Shown: positions 26,513 to 38,700 of the stretch, in pieces
How positions within the stretch are numbered: position 1 is the stretch's first letter
Layout: every line of letters starts with the position of its first letter
Origin: Fasciolopsis buskii
Taxonomy: Eukaryota > Platyhelminthes > Trematoda > Plagiorchiida > Fasciolidae
Reading direction: 5' to 3'
Assembly: GCA_008360955.1 (NCBI GenBank)
Contig: LUCM01002333.1
Coordinates: 1-64,000 of the forward strand
DNA: 64,000 nucleotides
The notes under the pieces: model-generated
Told to the model about the DNA's origin: nothing
Databases searched by the model: none
Seen by the model: the letters and a program-made list of their open reading frames with translations, nothing else
Program-made: the position numbers and the translations under genes

Positions 26513-28574
26513 TGTTAACTGCAGAGCGTTATTAGAGAATGATGTAAATCGCCAACATTTTGACTATCATGGGTAGTCATCGCAGGGCCAGTTTCAGAAT
26601 CAACATTTTTGAGGACACTTTCACGTGAAAACTGATGTTAGGTTTTGTGAAGTTTCCTTCAGATTCATTTGATTGGAGAACTTGCCTGGAGAATGACCGC
26701 CCACACTAACCGAAGTGTTGGCCAATTAAAAGTAGTAAGATTTTCGTAAGCTCCCGAGAACGTCGATTTTTGGTCCAAGAGACTGTGCAGTCTTCGGTAC
26801 TCAACGACAGTGTCACGTGATCGGCAGCGGTCCTAACCAGTGTACTAGGGAGAAGATAGAACGTACCTTTGAGATGTTTTAGAATCCTAATCAACTTATC
26901 GTCGATACTACTGTACATACTTTGTCAAAATTTTATCCTATTTCCCATAGCTAATCGAAAACGTCGGCCGCGATAATCTTCCATCAGGCTGAAGACATTT
27001 CACGACGCACCGTATAATTAACACGTCAAATTACAAAAACAAACGATGTCAAACACAGCAAACTTTGTAACGATCAATATCAAAACAGTTCGAAAATCAC
27101 CAAAGTTCAGTAACCTCGGATTCTGATCATCTAGAGATCGGTGGTTAGCTTTTGAAAGCAGTGCATGACGTGTGACCAGTGGTAAACTCCTCCAACGAGA
27201 TAATCAATCGAACCCTCGCCAGCACCTCGTTTAAGGGGGAAAGATAGTCGAATTCGGCTACATCTCCTCCGCTTTATGTTCAAACGAAAAATTTGTTGCC
27301 TACATGCGTTTTGAAGGCAAATATTCAGTGATTATTTTTAATGAATAGGGCACTGGGATGTTGCTTCACATCGAGGATTTGAGAAGCACACAAAAATGTA
27401 CCTGCTTACAAGTACATCTAAACAACTCGATGGCTATGAAACAATTCGTGCGACCGCACCCCTAATGCGCAGAGATTTAGATCGGAGTGTTCAATGTGAA
27501 ATTACGCATTCTGTCATGGACAACCGGAACGCATAAACCAGCGTTTAGTTTGTACGTAATTCGGGAACAAATAAGCAAATGATATCAGTCCATGGGGCCC
27601 CTAGCGCTTAGAGATATATAGAGCAGTTCGCTTAACCGTTTACAGTCAATCACCTTGCGCTAACATGCATCATGATTGGATCTCCGGCTTGAAGTAAGTC
27701 ATCCTATAAAGCTTGTTGGATCATGGAGGCAAGCACACCACGTCAAGGTGTGACATGCCCAAACTTTGATAGGTAACTTGCAACACCGGAAACCGTGACA
27801 GTCAAATTGTAAGATAATTAGCCAGAATAACTGTGGGGAAGCAGGAACGCATTGACTAGATGCATATCAACAATTACGGTATTTAGATTTATCACCTAAA
27901 GTCCTTAACTATTGCTTTCAGAGAGCATATGGACTGCATTTGGATAGTTTAAACCCATCCACTACGGATAGTCTAGTGATGATGAATTTCATACCCTTTA
28001 GCCAAGTGGTAAACCGACCATTTTAATCGATATTTTCACTGTTGTTTGCCTTGAAAAACGACAAGCATGGACACTATTGATTTAAGGACTTAGTACCAAT
28101 CAATTTAACCTGTTCAATGTTCATACCACTTTATGTGAATTAGGTATGCAATCCAATATCGGCACCAATGAAATCTCCCCCTGTGACCTGTAGTTGGCTG
28201 TCTCACCGAGACCTTACAAGTTGCGAATTGGAATACACCAGTGTAGCATTCCTTATTCGGGAAGCCATTTGATTCGACCAAGCAAAAGAACTGGTTTACT
28301 TCATTCAATTCTTTTCCTCCAAAGTCGGGACTCCATTTATGGACAATCGAATTTTGAAATGATATTTCGAATTTTAAAGCTGCTAAGGCTTCCAAAAGGC
28401 AGTTATGATATTATTATTGCGGGTGATCGATACAACTTGGAAAAGTCTCCCGTTGAAGGGAAACCTTGTTTTATCAATTACAAATCAAGCAATAGGTTGT
28501 TTTAAAACTTATTACAATCAGTATTGTCACAGGTAAGCACAGCGACTTATATGATTAGCTCAGGTCAGCGATAG
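26513..28574. other. No gene recognised
   Basis: Open frames reach 103 codons (plus, 28194-28505), with no recognisable domain. I see no SINE copy or microsatellite. Confidence 0.4.
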
Positions 28575-29497
28575 CAGTGGAAGAATTCCAACATTCACAG
28601 TGAAAAATGCACACGAATCACGTAACATTCAGTCGGATTGAGGAAATACATCCAGCATTGATGAATTGCAATTCTCAGGTAACTTATTCAACATTGAGTA
28701 CTAGGACAGATTGGAAGCGAACTCCCTTAAACTGTGCTTAATTCAATTCATACAAAATGCTGTGAATGATTTCGTACAGTCAAAATCGGATGGGTTCAAT
28801 GTAAGATGTGAAACAGTAGAACCAGATTGTACACTTGTCGAACGAAATCAATGAACTCGATTCATCGGGAATGAAACCCATCTATTGCCGGTCATTTGCA
28901 ATCCTGTTCTCATCAGTCGAGTTCCCTCGTCATTCTAGACGAATCGCATGATATTTCGTCCAAATGTGATAAAACTGTAATGAAGTAAGAGAAATTGCCA
29001 AGGAATTTGTTGATTGTCATAAGCTATAAGATGTTTAGAATACGGAATTGCAAATGTTCAAGATAACCGCTCATTAATTTGAAATGGATGAACCGGAGAA
29101 TCCAAAAACTCGTCTTTTATAGAAACGCAAATTCTATCACAAGTCACTTGTTACGAGAAGATCTGATTGAATGCACTTTACCTATTTCAACACAGTTTCA
29201 TGCTACGAAAAGCATCTGACAGCAACTTATCGAAGTGTGTGGATTGGTTTGTTGATTGCACAGGTCATCTGTCAAATGGAACGAAGCTGGGCTCAGATTT
29301 GACCGTTAGAAGATAGTGGAATATTCGTTTTGTTCTGTACAGAAGAAGAAAACCACACTAGTGAAGATTAACTTGTGGTCGGCAGAGTGCTGCATCGAAA
29401 ATTTTCTTTTTTTGACAGTTTGGTCCAGTAAACTTCTGTCGTGATTTGATCGTCAGGAGCAAGTTCTTCGGTCAGCATTTTGGTTAATCACACATTG
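28575..29497 (+). repeat. Left arm of large near-perfect inverted repeat
   Basis: I compared this 923-bp arm with the reverse complement of 29628-30550. Paired positions always sum to 59125, so there is no net insertion or deletion. The inner 910 positions (28588-29497) are identical. The outer 13 positions contain two mismatches (28577 and 28587), and pairing is lost at 28574. No open frame of 60 codons lies in it and I recognise no element. Confidence 0.97.
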
Positions 29498-29627
29498 CTT
29501 TTATTTATTGTCTTCTCATATTTTGTTTTATTTACCAAGGATGAGACGTGGAATTCTATACAGTAAATGCCCAATGACAAACTCACTTACTGCATGTCAA
29601 AATCACATGTGTCATTTTCTAGCCTGC
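29498..29627. other. Spacer (loop) of the inverted repeat
   Basis: 130 bp of AT-rich, non-repeated sequence between the two arms. It contains no recognisable gene, promoter or adapter-like tract. Such a short unique spacer differs from a simple missed-adapter read artefact, which would have none. Confidence 0.9.
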
Positions 29628-30550
29628 CAATGTGTGATTAACCAAAATGCTGACCGAAGAACTTGCTCCTGACGATCAAATCACGACAGAAGTTTACTGG
29701 ACCAAACTGTCAAAAAAAGAAAATTTTCGATGCAGCACTCTGCCGACCACAAGTTAATCTTCACTAGTGTGGTTTTCTTCTTCTGTACAGAACAAAACGA
29801 ATATTCCACTATCTTCTAACGGTCAAATCTGAGCCCAGCTTCGTTCCATTTGACAGATGACCTGTGCAATCAACAAACCAATCCACACACTTCGATAAGT
29901 TGCTGTCAGATGCTTTTCGTAGCATGAAACTGTGTTGAAATAGGTAAAGTGCATTCAATCAGATCTTCTCGTAACAAGTGACTTGTGATAGAATTTGCGT
30001 TTCTATAAAAGACGAGTTTTTGGATTCTCCGGTTCATCCATTTCAAATTAATGAGCGGTTATCTTGAACATTTGCAATTCCGTATTCTAAACATCTTATA
30101 GCTTATGACAATCAACAAATTCCTTGGCAATTTCTCTTACTTCATTACAGTTTTATCACATTTGGACGAAATATCATGCGATTCGTCTAGAATGACGAGG
30201 GAACTCGACTGATGAGAACAGGATTGCAAATGACCGGCAATAGATGGGTTTCATTCCCGATGAATCGAGTTCATTGATTTCGTTCGACAAGTGTACAATC
30301 TGGTTCTACTGTTTCACATCTTACATTGAACCCATCCGATTTTGACTGTACGAAATCATTCACAGCATTTTGTATGAATTGAATTAAGCACAGTTTAAGG
30401 GAGTTCGCTTCCAATCTGTCCTAGTACTCAATGTTGAATAAGTTACCTGAGAATTGCAATTCATCAATGCTGGATGTATTTCCTCAATCCGACTGAATGT
30501 TACGTGATTCGTGTGCATTTTTCACTGTGAATGTTGGGATTCTTCCAGTG
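29628..30550 (-). repeat. Right arm of large near-perfect inverted repeat
   Basis: Reverse complement of 28575-29497. The outer end (GGATTCTTCCAGTG) matches the left arm except at two positions and then diverges. I see no target-site duplication in the flanks, and the terminal CAGTGG/CACTGG is not flanked by a matching 8-bp repeat as a hAT element would be. If transcribed across, the RNA would fold into a hairpin of about 920 bp. Confidence 0.97.
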
Positions 30551-31275
30551 AATTTCTCCGCTCTATTCCACGTGACCAGCGAATCCGGAATACGTGGACT
30601 TCACTCTGTCTGGGCTAACTAAAATCTAGTTATTTCCGGTTCGCATGCAGTCACGGGCGAGGAATACATATCTGATCACAATTTCCAGCGAATATTTTGA
30701 ATCGCTTTTGTGGGATGGGATTGTCGAGTACTGTCTTCGGGGGTTCATCCCTAGAATGGCAGAATCCGTGGGAAGTGGAGTTTTCTTTGGAACCCAGATA
30801 CGACCTCGGTTCTTCGTTTCATGCCCCGCGAGGTCATTGATCCGGTTCTGAATGCCCATATTCATTCTGGCAACGGGATTTGTTTGAGCATGACGAGTAA
30901 ATATGCAGCTTTAGGCCGGATGCGACTGGATAGTCATTTGCGCGGAATTCGTTGAACGATTTCGAGCGTGTTAATGGGAATCGATCAAAGCGCCGATGTT
31001 GTCACCTTGTGTCTTTGTATCCAGTAGAAGTTGTTGATGATTCTAATATCGAAATAGTCTCAATTGTTGTCTCGCAGTGTATCAGAGGCCTGTTAGTTAT
31101 AGAGTATCAACAAACAAACAGCATGACTGAGTTGTTTCGCGTTTCTTCTGACGACAACCTGTTTTTTTCGAATAACATCAACCTGTTCCTAAAAAAGAAA
31201 CATCAGGTTGTTTGGGACTATCCTCGGAATTCACAATTTTGTATTCCGTTTTATCACGTCCCCCGTGGTCACCAT
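30551..31275. other. No gene recognised
   Basis: Contains open frames of 79 (minus, 30626-30865) and 117 codons (plus, 30952-31305), without recognisable domains. It may be the internal start of a decayed LTR element read on the minus strand (see the next entry). Confidence 0.3.
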
Positions 31276-31710
31276 TGGCATAGTACATTCAGTCCAGTAG
31301 TTTGATTTATTCCGGTCAACATTTTAATACGCAGATCACATCGTGGTTCATATTCGTTTTTGTCTGTGCGCAGTATATATTTGGCCGAATTTTTTATTTA
31401 TTAATCATACACAGCTGATTCTCGGACAGGATTATTATCATTCATATATAACATGCGTCATTTTACCTTGTCATTTTCCTACCCATTGCCATTCCCTTTT
31501 TGTCGCGGAAGTCGATTTCATATACATTTTTTCCCGGTTCCTTTCATCGCACTGGGTTTTTTTTCTGCCGATTTCCCGGAATCGCCTGATTTGTTTGCCC
31601 AATTTTTTGTTGTCATTTTTTTCACTTTTGTACCCGATGCGGGGCATCTACCCTGCGATTGGTTTTAACCTGTGACTTAGGCTGGGCGGAATTCATTTTT
31701 GAGACTTGAC
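31276..31710 (-). repeat. T-rich block, possible LTR remnant
   Basis: The plus strand is unusually T-rich (long TTTT runs at 31390-31630), giving spurious Phe-rich frames. On the minus strand the block contains AATAAATAAAAAA and TATATACTGCGCACAG. It ends next to TGGTGACC at 31267-31274, which resembles the start of a tRNA-Trp primer-binding site used by some flatworm gypsy-type elements. No second LTR copy, terminal TG/CA pair or pol frame was found, so this is speculative. Confidence 0.15.
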
Positions 31711-32279
31711 GTTGTAGTGGGGGATAGGTTACTTGAGTCTATTACTTTGTTGCCGTCTCAAAAGCGACAGTCTTTTGCGACAATTCTTCGGTCTTCAACT
31801 GTGTTTACCGTTGTTTTACTGTGATGAATCTATCCAACAGCGAATTGGTTGAATCTCAACTCCTTCATGTTTAGCTTTGGATACGTCGTACAACAGAGCT
31901 GACCTGTGAGTAGATTTGAACCACTGAACATAAGTGTCAGCCATCGTTATTATTTGGAATTAAGCAAGAAATTGTTTTCTGAATGTTTGAATAAATCTGC
32001 TCGGACCAACGTACTGTCGAAGGATCGCTTCTAGAATAACGGGTGTTTCGACGTTCAGTTTAACAACAGCCTTGAGCTTTTGTCCTGTGACAATATCCAA
32101 GCGTAGTATGTTTTAGCGATTGCGCCGATTTAAATGAGTTGACATTGATTGTAGAGTGAGAATTCCTCTATGACATTCTTCTCATGACTATAGAATTTTA
32201 TGTTCCTAAAGATTTACTTGGTTGGAAGACTCGAACTTTTTTTAGCCCTCGCAAAATTGTGTTGATTAAATGCCAACAT
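31711..32279. other. No gene recognised
   Basis: I see nothing supported between the T-rich block and the SINE at 32.3 kb. Confidence 0.4.
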
Positions 32280-32456
32280 GGCGGGTGGTGGCCAGACGGA
32301 TAAGGTCGTCGCGTATGGACGTGAAGGTCGCGGGTTCGAATCCTCCCACCGTCGGTCAACTTCTCCAGTTGGCAGCCCTTTGTTGGCCGCGGCTTCCTTC
32401 GCGAAAATTGGTGAGCATTTTTGTTTCATTAATAAAGGAAATAAAAGGTGAAAAGA
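32280..32456 (+). mobile_element. tRNA-derived SINE (family A), near consensus
   Basis: A-box region GGTGGCCAGACGGATAAGG, B box GGTTCGAATCC followed by TCCCACC, body TTTGTTGGCCGCGGCTTCC, tail TTCATTAATAAAGG and AATAAAAGG. The head sequence GGCGGGTGG can pair with CCCACCGTC after the B box, like a tRNA acceptor stem. It is one of the best-preserved copies here. Confidence 0.92.
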
Positions 32457-33298
32457 TGACACTTTGCGAAAGACAGTTAGAGAAAATTGACGTCGGTTTT
32501 ATTGGTTGACCTTTCTCTAGCTTGATCGAAACGCCACCCTGGATACACGATCGTGCAATTCCTCGAATCAGCTGATTTCAGGTTTCACAAACTTTAACCT
32601 TGCATTTCTTATCCCCACACGACATATCTCGAAATTGTATAAACTATTTTAAAGGAAAATGCGAACATTAAAAAGGTGACGAAATTCTTTATAGAGGAAA
32701 AAAGATGTTGTAACAGTCTCATTAAATAACATGTTTAATCGCAGTTCCTAAAGTCTAGAATCATCTGAATGTGACCCAGACTACCGTTAAGTTGTAAGCA
32801 ATACAGGTAAGACTTTTATTTGAACGCAATACGTCACACTAAACGACATCAATTTTGGCAGTAAAATCAGAGTAGAATAACGTGCAGTTATTTTATTTCT
32901 GTCAACTTGTCTTCAGCCGTTCATATCCCTCGTGAATATCGTAGACGCTAAACTGTTTCAGGTGACTGATCACGACTGCTGGACTTTAGCACGATCTCGA
33001 TCGTGTCCATTCGTCACCGGTTGTGAATGGTTTCGGAAATTTTGTTGTTACAGGTCTAATTGCATTTGACGAATAAATTCTTCTTATGAGAGTAAAATGA
33101 AGAAAGTCTTTCAAACTTCAACTTAACAACATGGTAAATTGAACAGTTTTGAGCACTTTCAAAATTATAGGAAATTTGACTGAAAGTGCAATCTCCCTTG
33201 ATGCATTTCGAATGCATTCCTTTAGTTCTGTAGGTTTCTTCTCTGAGAAATGAATCAAAATTTGGATAGGAAATCAGTACAGTGATTCTTTTTCGATC
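32457..33298. other. No gene recognised
   Basis: Only short frames on both strands; no repeat seen. Confidence 0.4.
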
Positions 33299-33471
33299 CT
33301 TTATCTTTTACTTCCTTTATTAATGGAACAACGATGTACATCATTATTCAGAAAGGGGCTCGCGGCCGACAGAAGGCTGCCAAGTGGGGAAGTTGATCGG
33401 CCGTGGGGGGATTCGAACCCGCGACCTTCACGTCCAAATGCCATGATCTTATCCGTCTGGCCACCGTCGAC
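33299..33471 (-). mobile_element. tRNA-derived SINE (family A), near consensus
   Basis: On the minus strand it shows GGTGGCCAGACGGATAAG, B box GGGTTCGAATCC, the body with CTTCTGTCGGCCGCG, and TTAATAAAGGAAGTAAAAG at the tail. A 79-codon frame running backwards through it is a product of the repeat. Confidence 0.92.
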
Positions 33472-33497
33472 TTCTCTCGACAGTAAAAACGGAAAGG

Positions 33498-33576
33498 TAT
33501 ATTATTTTCAAGAAGAGAGCTTCGGCCAGCAGAGAACAGCCACTTGGAGAATTCGACTGTAGGCAGGGGGACTCAT
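33498..33576 (-). mobile_element. SINE (family A) fragment
   Basis: The body only (GCTTCGGCCAGCAGAGAA, then a GCCACTTGGAGAATTCGAC stretch), without A and B boxes. It sits 26 bp from the head of the copy at 33299-33471 in the same orientation. It is either a 5'-truncated second insertion or a partial duplication. Confidence 0.6.
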
Positions 33577-35367
33577 TTTCGCTAAGTTCACCTCGAAAAG
33601 ACTTTTCATGCTTGATGACTGTCAGTCAGAACTAGCGCCAAGGGAATGAGTGCTTTGCAGGTCACGTGATTGATCTACCGGATCGATGAAATGGAGTAAA
33701 ATGGAGATCTGTTTGTACTTCGAGAAATTATCATTAGCAACACGAGAAATAGTCCTTACACTTTTGGTAAATCCAGCTGAATTTGTCCGCACATGACAAT
33801 AGAAGTTGCAGGTCCAGCAATACCAGAACAAGCCACCAGTGTAGCAACTTTGTTCTGTCAAACAATCAGAGTTGTTCGAAATGAACTAAAAAGCAAAAGT
33901 ATTTAATAATAGAATAAAAATCGATAGTTGTTCTTTAGCAATCGGTAGTTTTTCGTCTGAAAGCAATAGCTAGCATTCTCGGCCAACTGAGTGGCGATGC
34001 GGGAATTTGCAATTAGCCAATACAAATATATATATGCATATATATATATATATATATATGCATACAGAGGGCATGTCTGCTAGAGAATGGACAAGACCAG
34101 TGAAAACCAATCAATCCCGCAATTAAGGTCATTTGACTGCGTTGTTCTTGGCATAATCAACGTCTGCCTTCAGAACAACACAACCTGGGGCTCTCCGACA
34201 GCGTAGAGGCAAGGTCGTCTGAGCCGAATTTAATCTTGCGCTTGAAGGAAGAGATTCGTTTTTGTATTACTGCAAAGTCGTGCTTTTTTCAGCTCCACAG
34301 AAATCCTTAGTCATGGACGGCAAGAAATGCGAACTAAATAAAATAATCACTACCCGTTAAAAATCAATAGTGTATCGAATCATCGATTCCAAACTTTTAC
34401 ACAGCACAGATAAAAATTACTCGACACTTTTCAGAATTATGGACAAACTTTCGAACATAATGTCCGAATTCTCGTTGATGAAACCTCGAAAGTGTTTGGG
34501 CGATTTTCTTTCAAACTATGCAAGTTAATGAAGAGCCAACGGGGGTTTGGACATTTGAAGACTGAAGCACGATGAAAGTGACTGTGTGAAAACAATCAAT
34601 GATTGTTTGCCTAAATTAATCCGATTCTGGAATGCATAATCATTTGTCAATCGACAAATTTTATTCCCATTAGTTAATGAATCACAATGATAAATGCGAA
34701 CAACGTCCAAGTTGGTAAGTTGACGCAAGTATGCCAAAGGTTCCCATGGCGCTTACGATTGAACAACTGCTATCATCGTAGTGGGAAGAGAATTCCAAGA
34801 ACATACATCGACAAATGCCTGGGAAATTCGTTTATTATGGTAAACCATTGCACAGCGATGAGAATGATTCGTGTCCTCAACTAATACACATTAGAGTCAC
34901 AAGGATATCTGCCCGAATCAAACTTTTAGTACATTTTTATTACATTTTTAATGGAGTGATCTACTGTATGTTCAACTTCGTGGTATAGAGTCTGCCGAAT
35001 TCCTCGGCAAGATGCTGTACACCTGGTTCATGTTCACTCAGACTTATCAGCTGACCGCGTTCCGTGTCGTCGAATTTGGACGCGAACCCGGGGTCAACAC
35101 CTGTAGTACAGTCACCAAAGCCGCAACATTATAAGGGTTCACTTTTGACTCTTCCCTGGACCTCACGAATACCCGGATTATCAGTCTTAACAATCAATGG
35201 TTTTGAAAGATTTCAGACCGTAACTCGTCAAACGCTCTATTCATGTGACTCGTAACTTTCGTCTAGAGGTGAAACCATTACAGAGAGATCTATGGGGCAT
35301 TACTATTAATCGACTCTATGGATTTTCCTGTCCAAAATAGTGAAGGAATCGTGAATTCCTAATAGCT
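33577..35367. other. No gene recognised; TA microsatellite
   Basis: No supported coding region. It contains the TA tract at 34.0 kb. Confidence 0.4.
34025..34063. repeat. (TA)n microsatellite with GCA interruption
   Basis: About 19 TA units interrupted once by TGCATA, with a mirror-like TGCATA at the end. Confidence 0.9.
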
Positions 35368-35552
35368 AGTGGTGCTTCAACGATCGCCATCTTGGCATTC
35401 CAGTCAGAAGGTATGTGAATTCGATTCCTCCTACTACCGGTCAAGTCCCCCATTTAGGAGCTGCCAAGTAGCCACAACTGTTTTATGGAAATGAACGAAC
35501 ATTCTTGTCTCAACACAATAAAAATAATAAAGGAAAAAAGCTTAAAGTAAAA
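35368..35552 (+). mobile_element. SINE (family A), highly degenerate
   Basis: The A-box region is barely recognisable (GATCGCCATCTTGGCATTCC). The B box survives as ATTCGATTCCTCC, followed by ACTACCGGTCAAGTCCCCCA and a tail with AATAAAGG. It lies 65 bp upstream of a much better preserved copy, so the two are of different age. Confidence 0.6.
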
Positions 35553-35617
35553 CAATAGTACTTAGTTAACTTAAATTCACTGAAAGGTACCTCAAACGAA
35601 AGACATTTTCTACCAAT

Positions 35618-35793
35618 GGTCGGCAGTAGCCAAATGGATAAGGTCGTGGCGTTTGGACGTGAAGGTCGCGGGTTCGAATCCTTCCACGACCGACCAACTT
35701 CCCCATTCGGCGCCCTCTGTTGGCCGTGGCCCGCTTCGTGAAAAAAATGATATACACTGCTACTTCATTAATAAACGAAGTAAAAAATAAAAG
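35618..35793 (+). mobile_element. tRNA-derived SINE (family A), near consensus
   Basis: A box AGTAGCCAAATGGATAAGG, B box GGTTCGAATCC, body CCTCTGTTGGCCGTGGCCC, tail TTCATTAATAAACGAAG then AAAATAAAAG. Confidence 0.92.
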
Positions 35794-38700
35794 AAAAAAT
35801 TAAAGTTGATCTGAAAAACATGACATGTGTTTTCAGGCTTACAAACCAGGCGGCCACTCTTTCAGAACGGCTGTGATGTAGGCCAACAACGGCCTCCTAC
35901 ACCACATGGTTTCATCCGTCTTAATATCAATAGAACTGAAAACTAGTTATGTCGTCCGGAGCGATGTTTATCAACTTCGGATTAACAATGTCATCAACTT
36001 AAGTGGAAGATCTCAGATCGTTCATCGTACAACATGCCTGTGAAAATAAACATCGCATCAAACCATACGACATCATCATGCCGACAACGGAAATTTCACC
36101 AACAATCTGTAGTCTGGACGCGAACGTTCCTTAGCCATCGGGAGATTTTTTCTCCAGGTGTGCTTCACATGCTCGAATCAACCTTCCGTTATTCGGTTCA
36201 TCTGTGAAGATATGTTAGTAATTTTTTCAGCTCACTGTTCGCTTTGACTGGTGAAAGCATTTACTACTACGTGTGCAGTGAGTAGTATATTAAGAGCGAT
36301 AATAAGACCGTGAAAACATTGCACAAGCAAATATGTTTGGTTTCACTACCGAAGTACGTTAGACACCTACTGGTTTCGACCAAAGTTCACATTAGCTAAC
36401 CAGTCTAAATCGAGATGGGTAACGCTTGAAGATGCCCGTCTATCCCGCCTTGAAGACAAATCGAAAAAGTCTATTTGGTCATTTATTCAAGAAAAATATT
36501 GGAAACTATTATACTCCAGTAAAATTTCTGGACTTGTTAGGAACGGGAGCATCTTGGATCTTATCTAGAGGAGCCTCGGAGGGGAGAGAACTATAGAAAG
36601 TTACACTAAATTCAGTTCATTGTGCACGAACTCACTGAGGAATTCTATTCAAAGTTGCAGTGCCAATAGGTTCACGTCAGAGTATCATTGTGCAAAAAAG
36701 TGGCTTTTTCACTGAAGTTGACATCTTCTTGGCAAACTTTTAGAAATCCATTTTTGGAAAACATTTATTATTCGGAGATTCAAAATACTTTTCATTTTTG
36801 CATCTGCCATTGTTGTTCTAATCATGATAACAGGTTTTGATTTTATCTAAAATAAATTTCTTTGAACACAAAGTAGGCAAAATCAATGAGTGAAAATGTA
36901 CGCGGGATCTTAGTCAACAGAAATCAAATCACTTCGACTTGTTGGGAGCCCATCGGGGCCGAAGAAAGCCGTAAATCGGACGGATGCTTTCAAATAAAAC
37001 TTGAATGGGGTTTTGAGACCATAAATCTGAAGTTAGGAGATTAGTCAAAACGTAGTTGTCAAATGGGTCTCTGTGTCCGCGAGGGATTCATGCAACAAAC
37101 TTGAAAGTTTCACGTGCCAAAAGTTCGGGTAATCAGTTTTGAATATAAGTTGACAAAAGAGGCTTTTCTTGAAAAGACACTTCAATAATTCGATTTTTTT
37201 AAAAAACAGATGAGAATGAGATGTTCAGTTGTACAAAAAAGGATCATTGTTCTGAACAGGGAGCATACACGTACTTGGTCAGCGACAACTAATTGTACAA
37301 TTCATACGTATACATAAATATATACATACGCGTATATCAATGTATGAAAACTCCGCGTTACAAGACTGGAAAAGCACGTTAGCCGTCAAGCCTATTTTGC
37401 TAGCTCACCGCCTGGCTAAATGTAGCAAGTCGCAGCAGAGACAAAACGAGTTTGCCTTCCAACTGCCGATGTTCGTGAGAGGTAGTTTACAAAGCGACAC
37501 TAGGCCATAGAAAGTTACGAATAAATTTCTTGTACCGTCGATACTGGACGAAAGTGTGATGCTTGGAGTAGTCCAATCAAAACGCCAGTCGACTAGTAAT
37601 CAATGGTATCACGAGGCATTTGATTATTCATCGATGCAGTCGAAGTGGAGTTTCTTGTCTGTCTTAATTCAATCAAGTTGAAACATTGTCGTTTTTAAGG
37701 GAACAAGACGAAAAACCAGATGTCACCTTAGAAACACAGGATAAAAAATTCTCAGGCATCCCAGCGCACAATGTGTCTGATGTCTGCGCGGCTAACGAAC
37801 TGGACACGAGGTTTTGTTTTTCGAATAAATGCATGAAATAACTGGATTTGGAGACTCAATTTTGAACGTTGCATGACCAGCTGGAGTACTGAACACCGTC
37901 TACGTGGCTTGATGTTGAAAACTCCTAGAACAGTCTGAGACAGTCTCGTTAGGAATATCTAACTTGTCCATAACCCGGCGACCAGATTCGTTTGAAAACA
38001 TAAAAGAATTCCAGGCAAATGATTCTAAATAGCTAGTACTTGTTGACAGAATCATTCTGACAAAGTGATTGTGCTACGCTAATCAATGTCAAGTCTAAAT
38101 TCATTGTGTACGAAACATTTACCGTACAGAACAATCAGGCAACCGACGCAAGACGGACTAATCAGCCTCAGTACTTTTAAAAGAATCCAGTCAGCTGGAT
38201 CCCGAATATCATGAACTAATGGTTTGTCTAAAACATACAAGGAAGAGAAATTGGTACGTCCATTTCTCGATATGGGCAACTTGCCATGTCACACCATGGC
38301 AAAATGGTTAGCTGAGATTACCCAACCAATGGGAAAGTAGATGGCAATGTAATCTATTCCAAACTATCGATTCTTCATCAAAATCGGCAAGCGGATGCAA
38401 TTGGACGATGCATGTTCGGTGTTTGCGAAAAAAGTCCGCAAATCTTAATAATGTTACACAAGTAATTTGCGAACACCTGTTGGATTGCCGTTAGATGAAT
38501 TCCAACGACTTTTCCACAAGAAGCCAAAAGCTTAATGGATTCAGGCAAAGTAAAAACAAACAACAGACCCCTCTTAGTTTATACATAACTTGATAGTTTC
38601 AGTCCGAAATTGGAAAACGAAGCATCAACGGGAAGAAATTAACAAAATTGAATTTTGCGACCGTTATGCTTCGTGATTGCCTGATTCCGCTAGAGAAACT

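Noticed and set aside
28885..28940. Hammerhead ribozyme core (CTGATGAG occurs in the palindrome arms)
   Set aside because: The matching GAAA-stem portion of a hammerhead is not found at the required distance on either strand.
28575..30550. hAT or MITE DNA transposon explanation for the palindrome
   Set aside because: The ends begin CAGTGG/CACTGG, but no 8-bp target duplication or transposase frame is present, and the arms are far longer than usual terminal repeats.
32280..32350. A functional tRNA gene at the SINE head
   Set aside because: The A and B boxes are good, but the same head is followed by the same SINE body at many sites and the anticodon arm does not form a clear cloverleaf.
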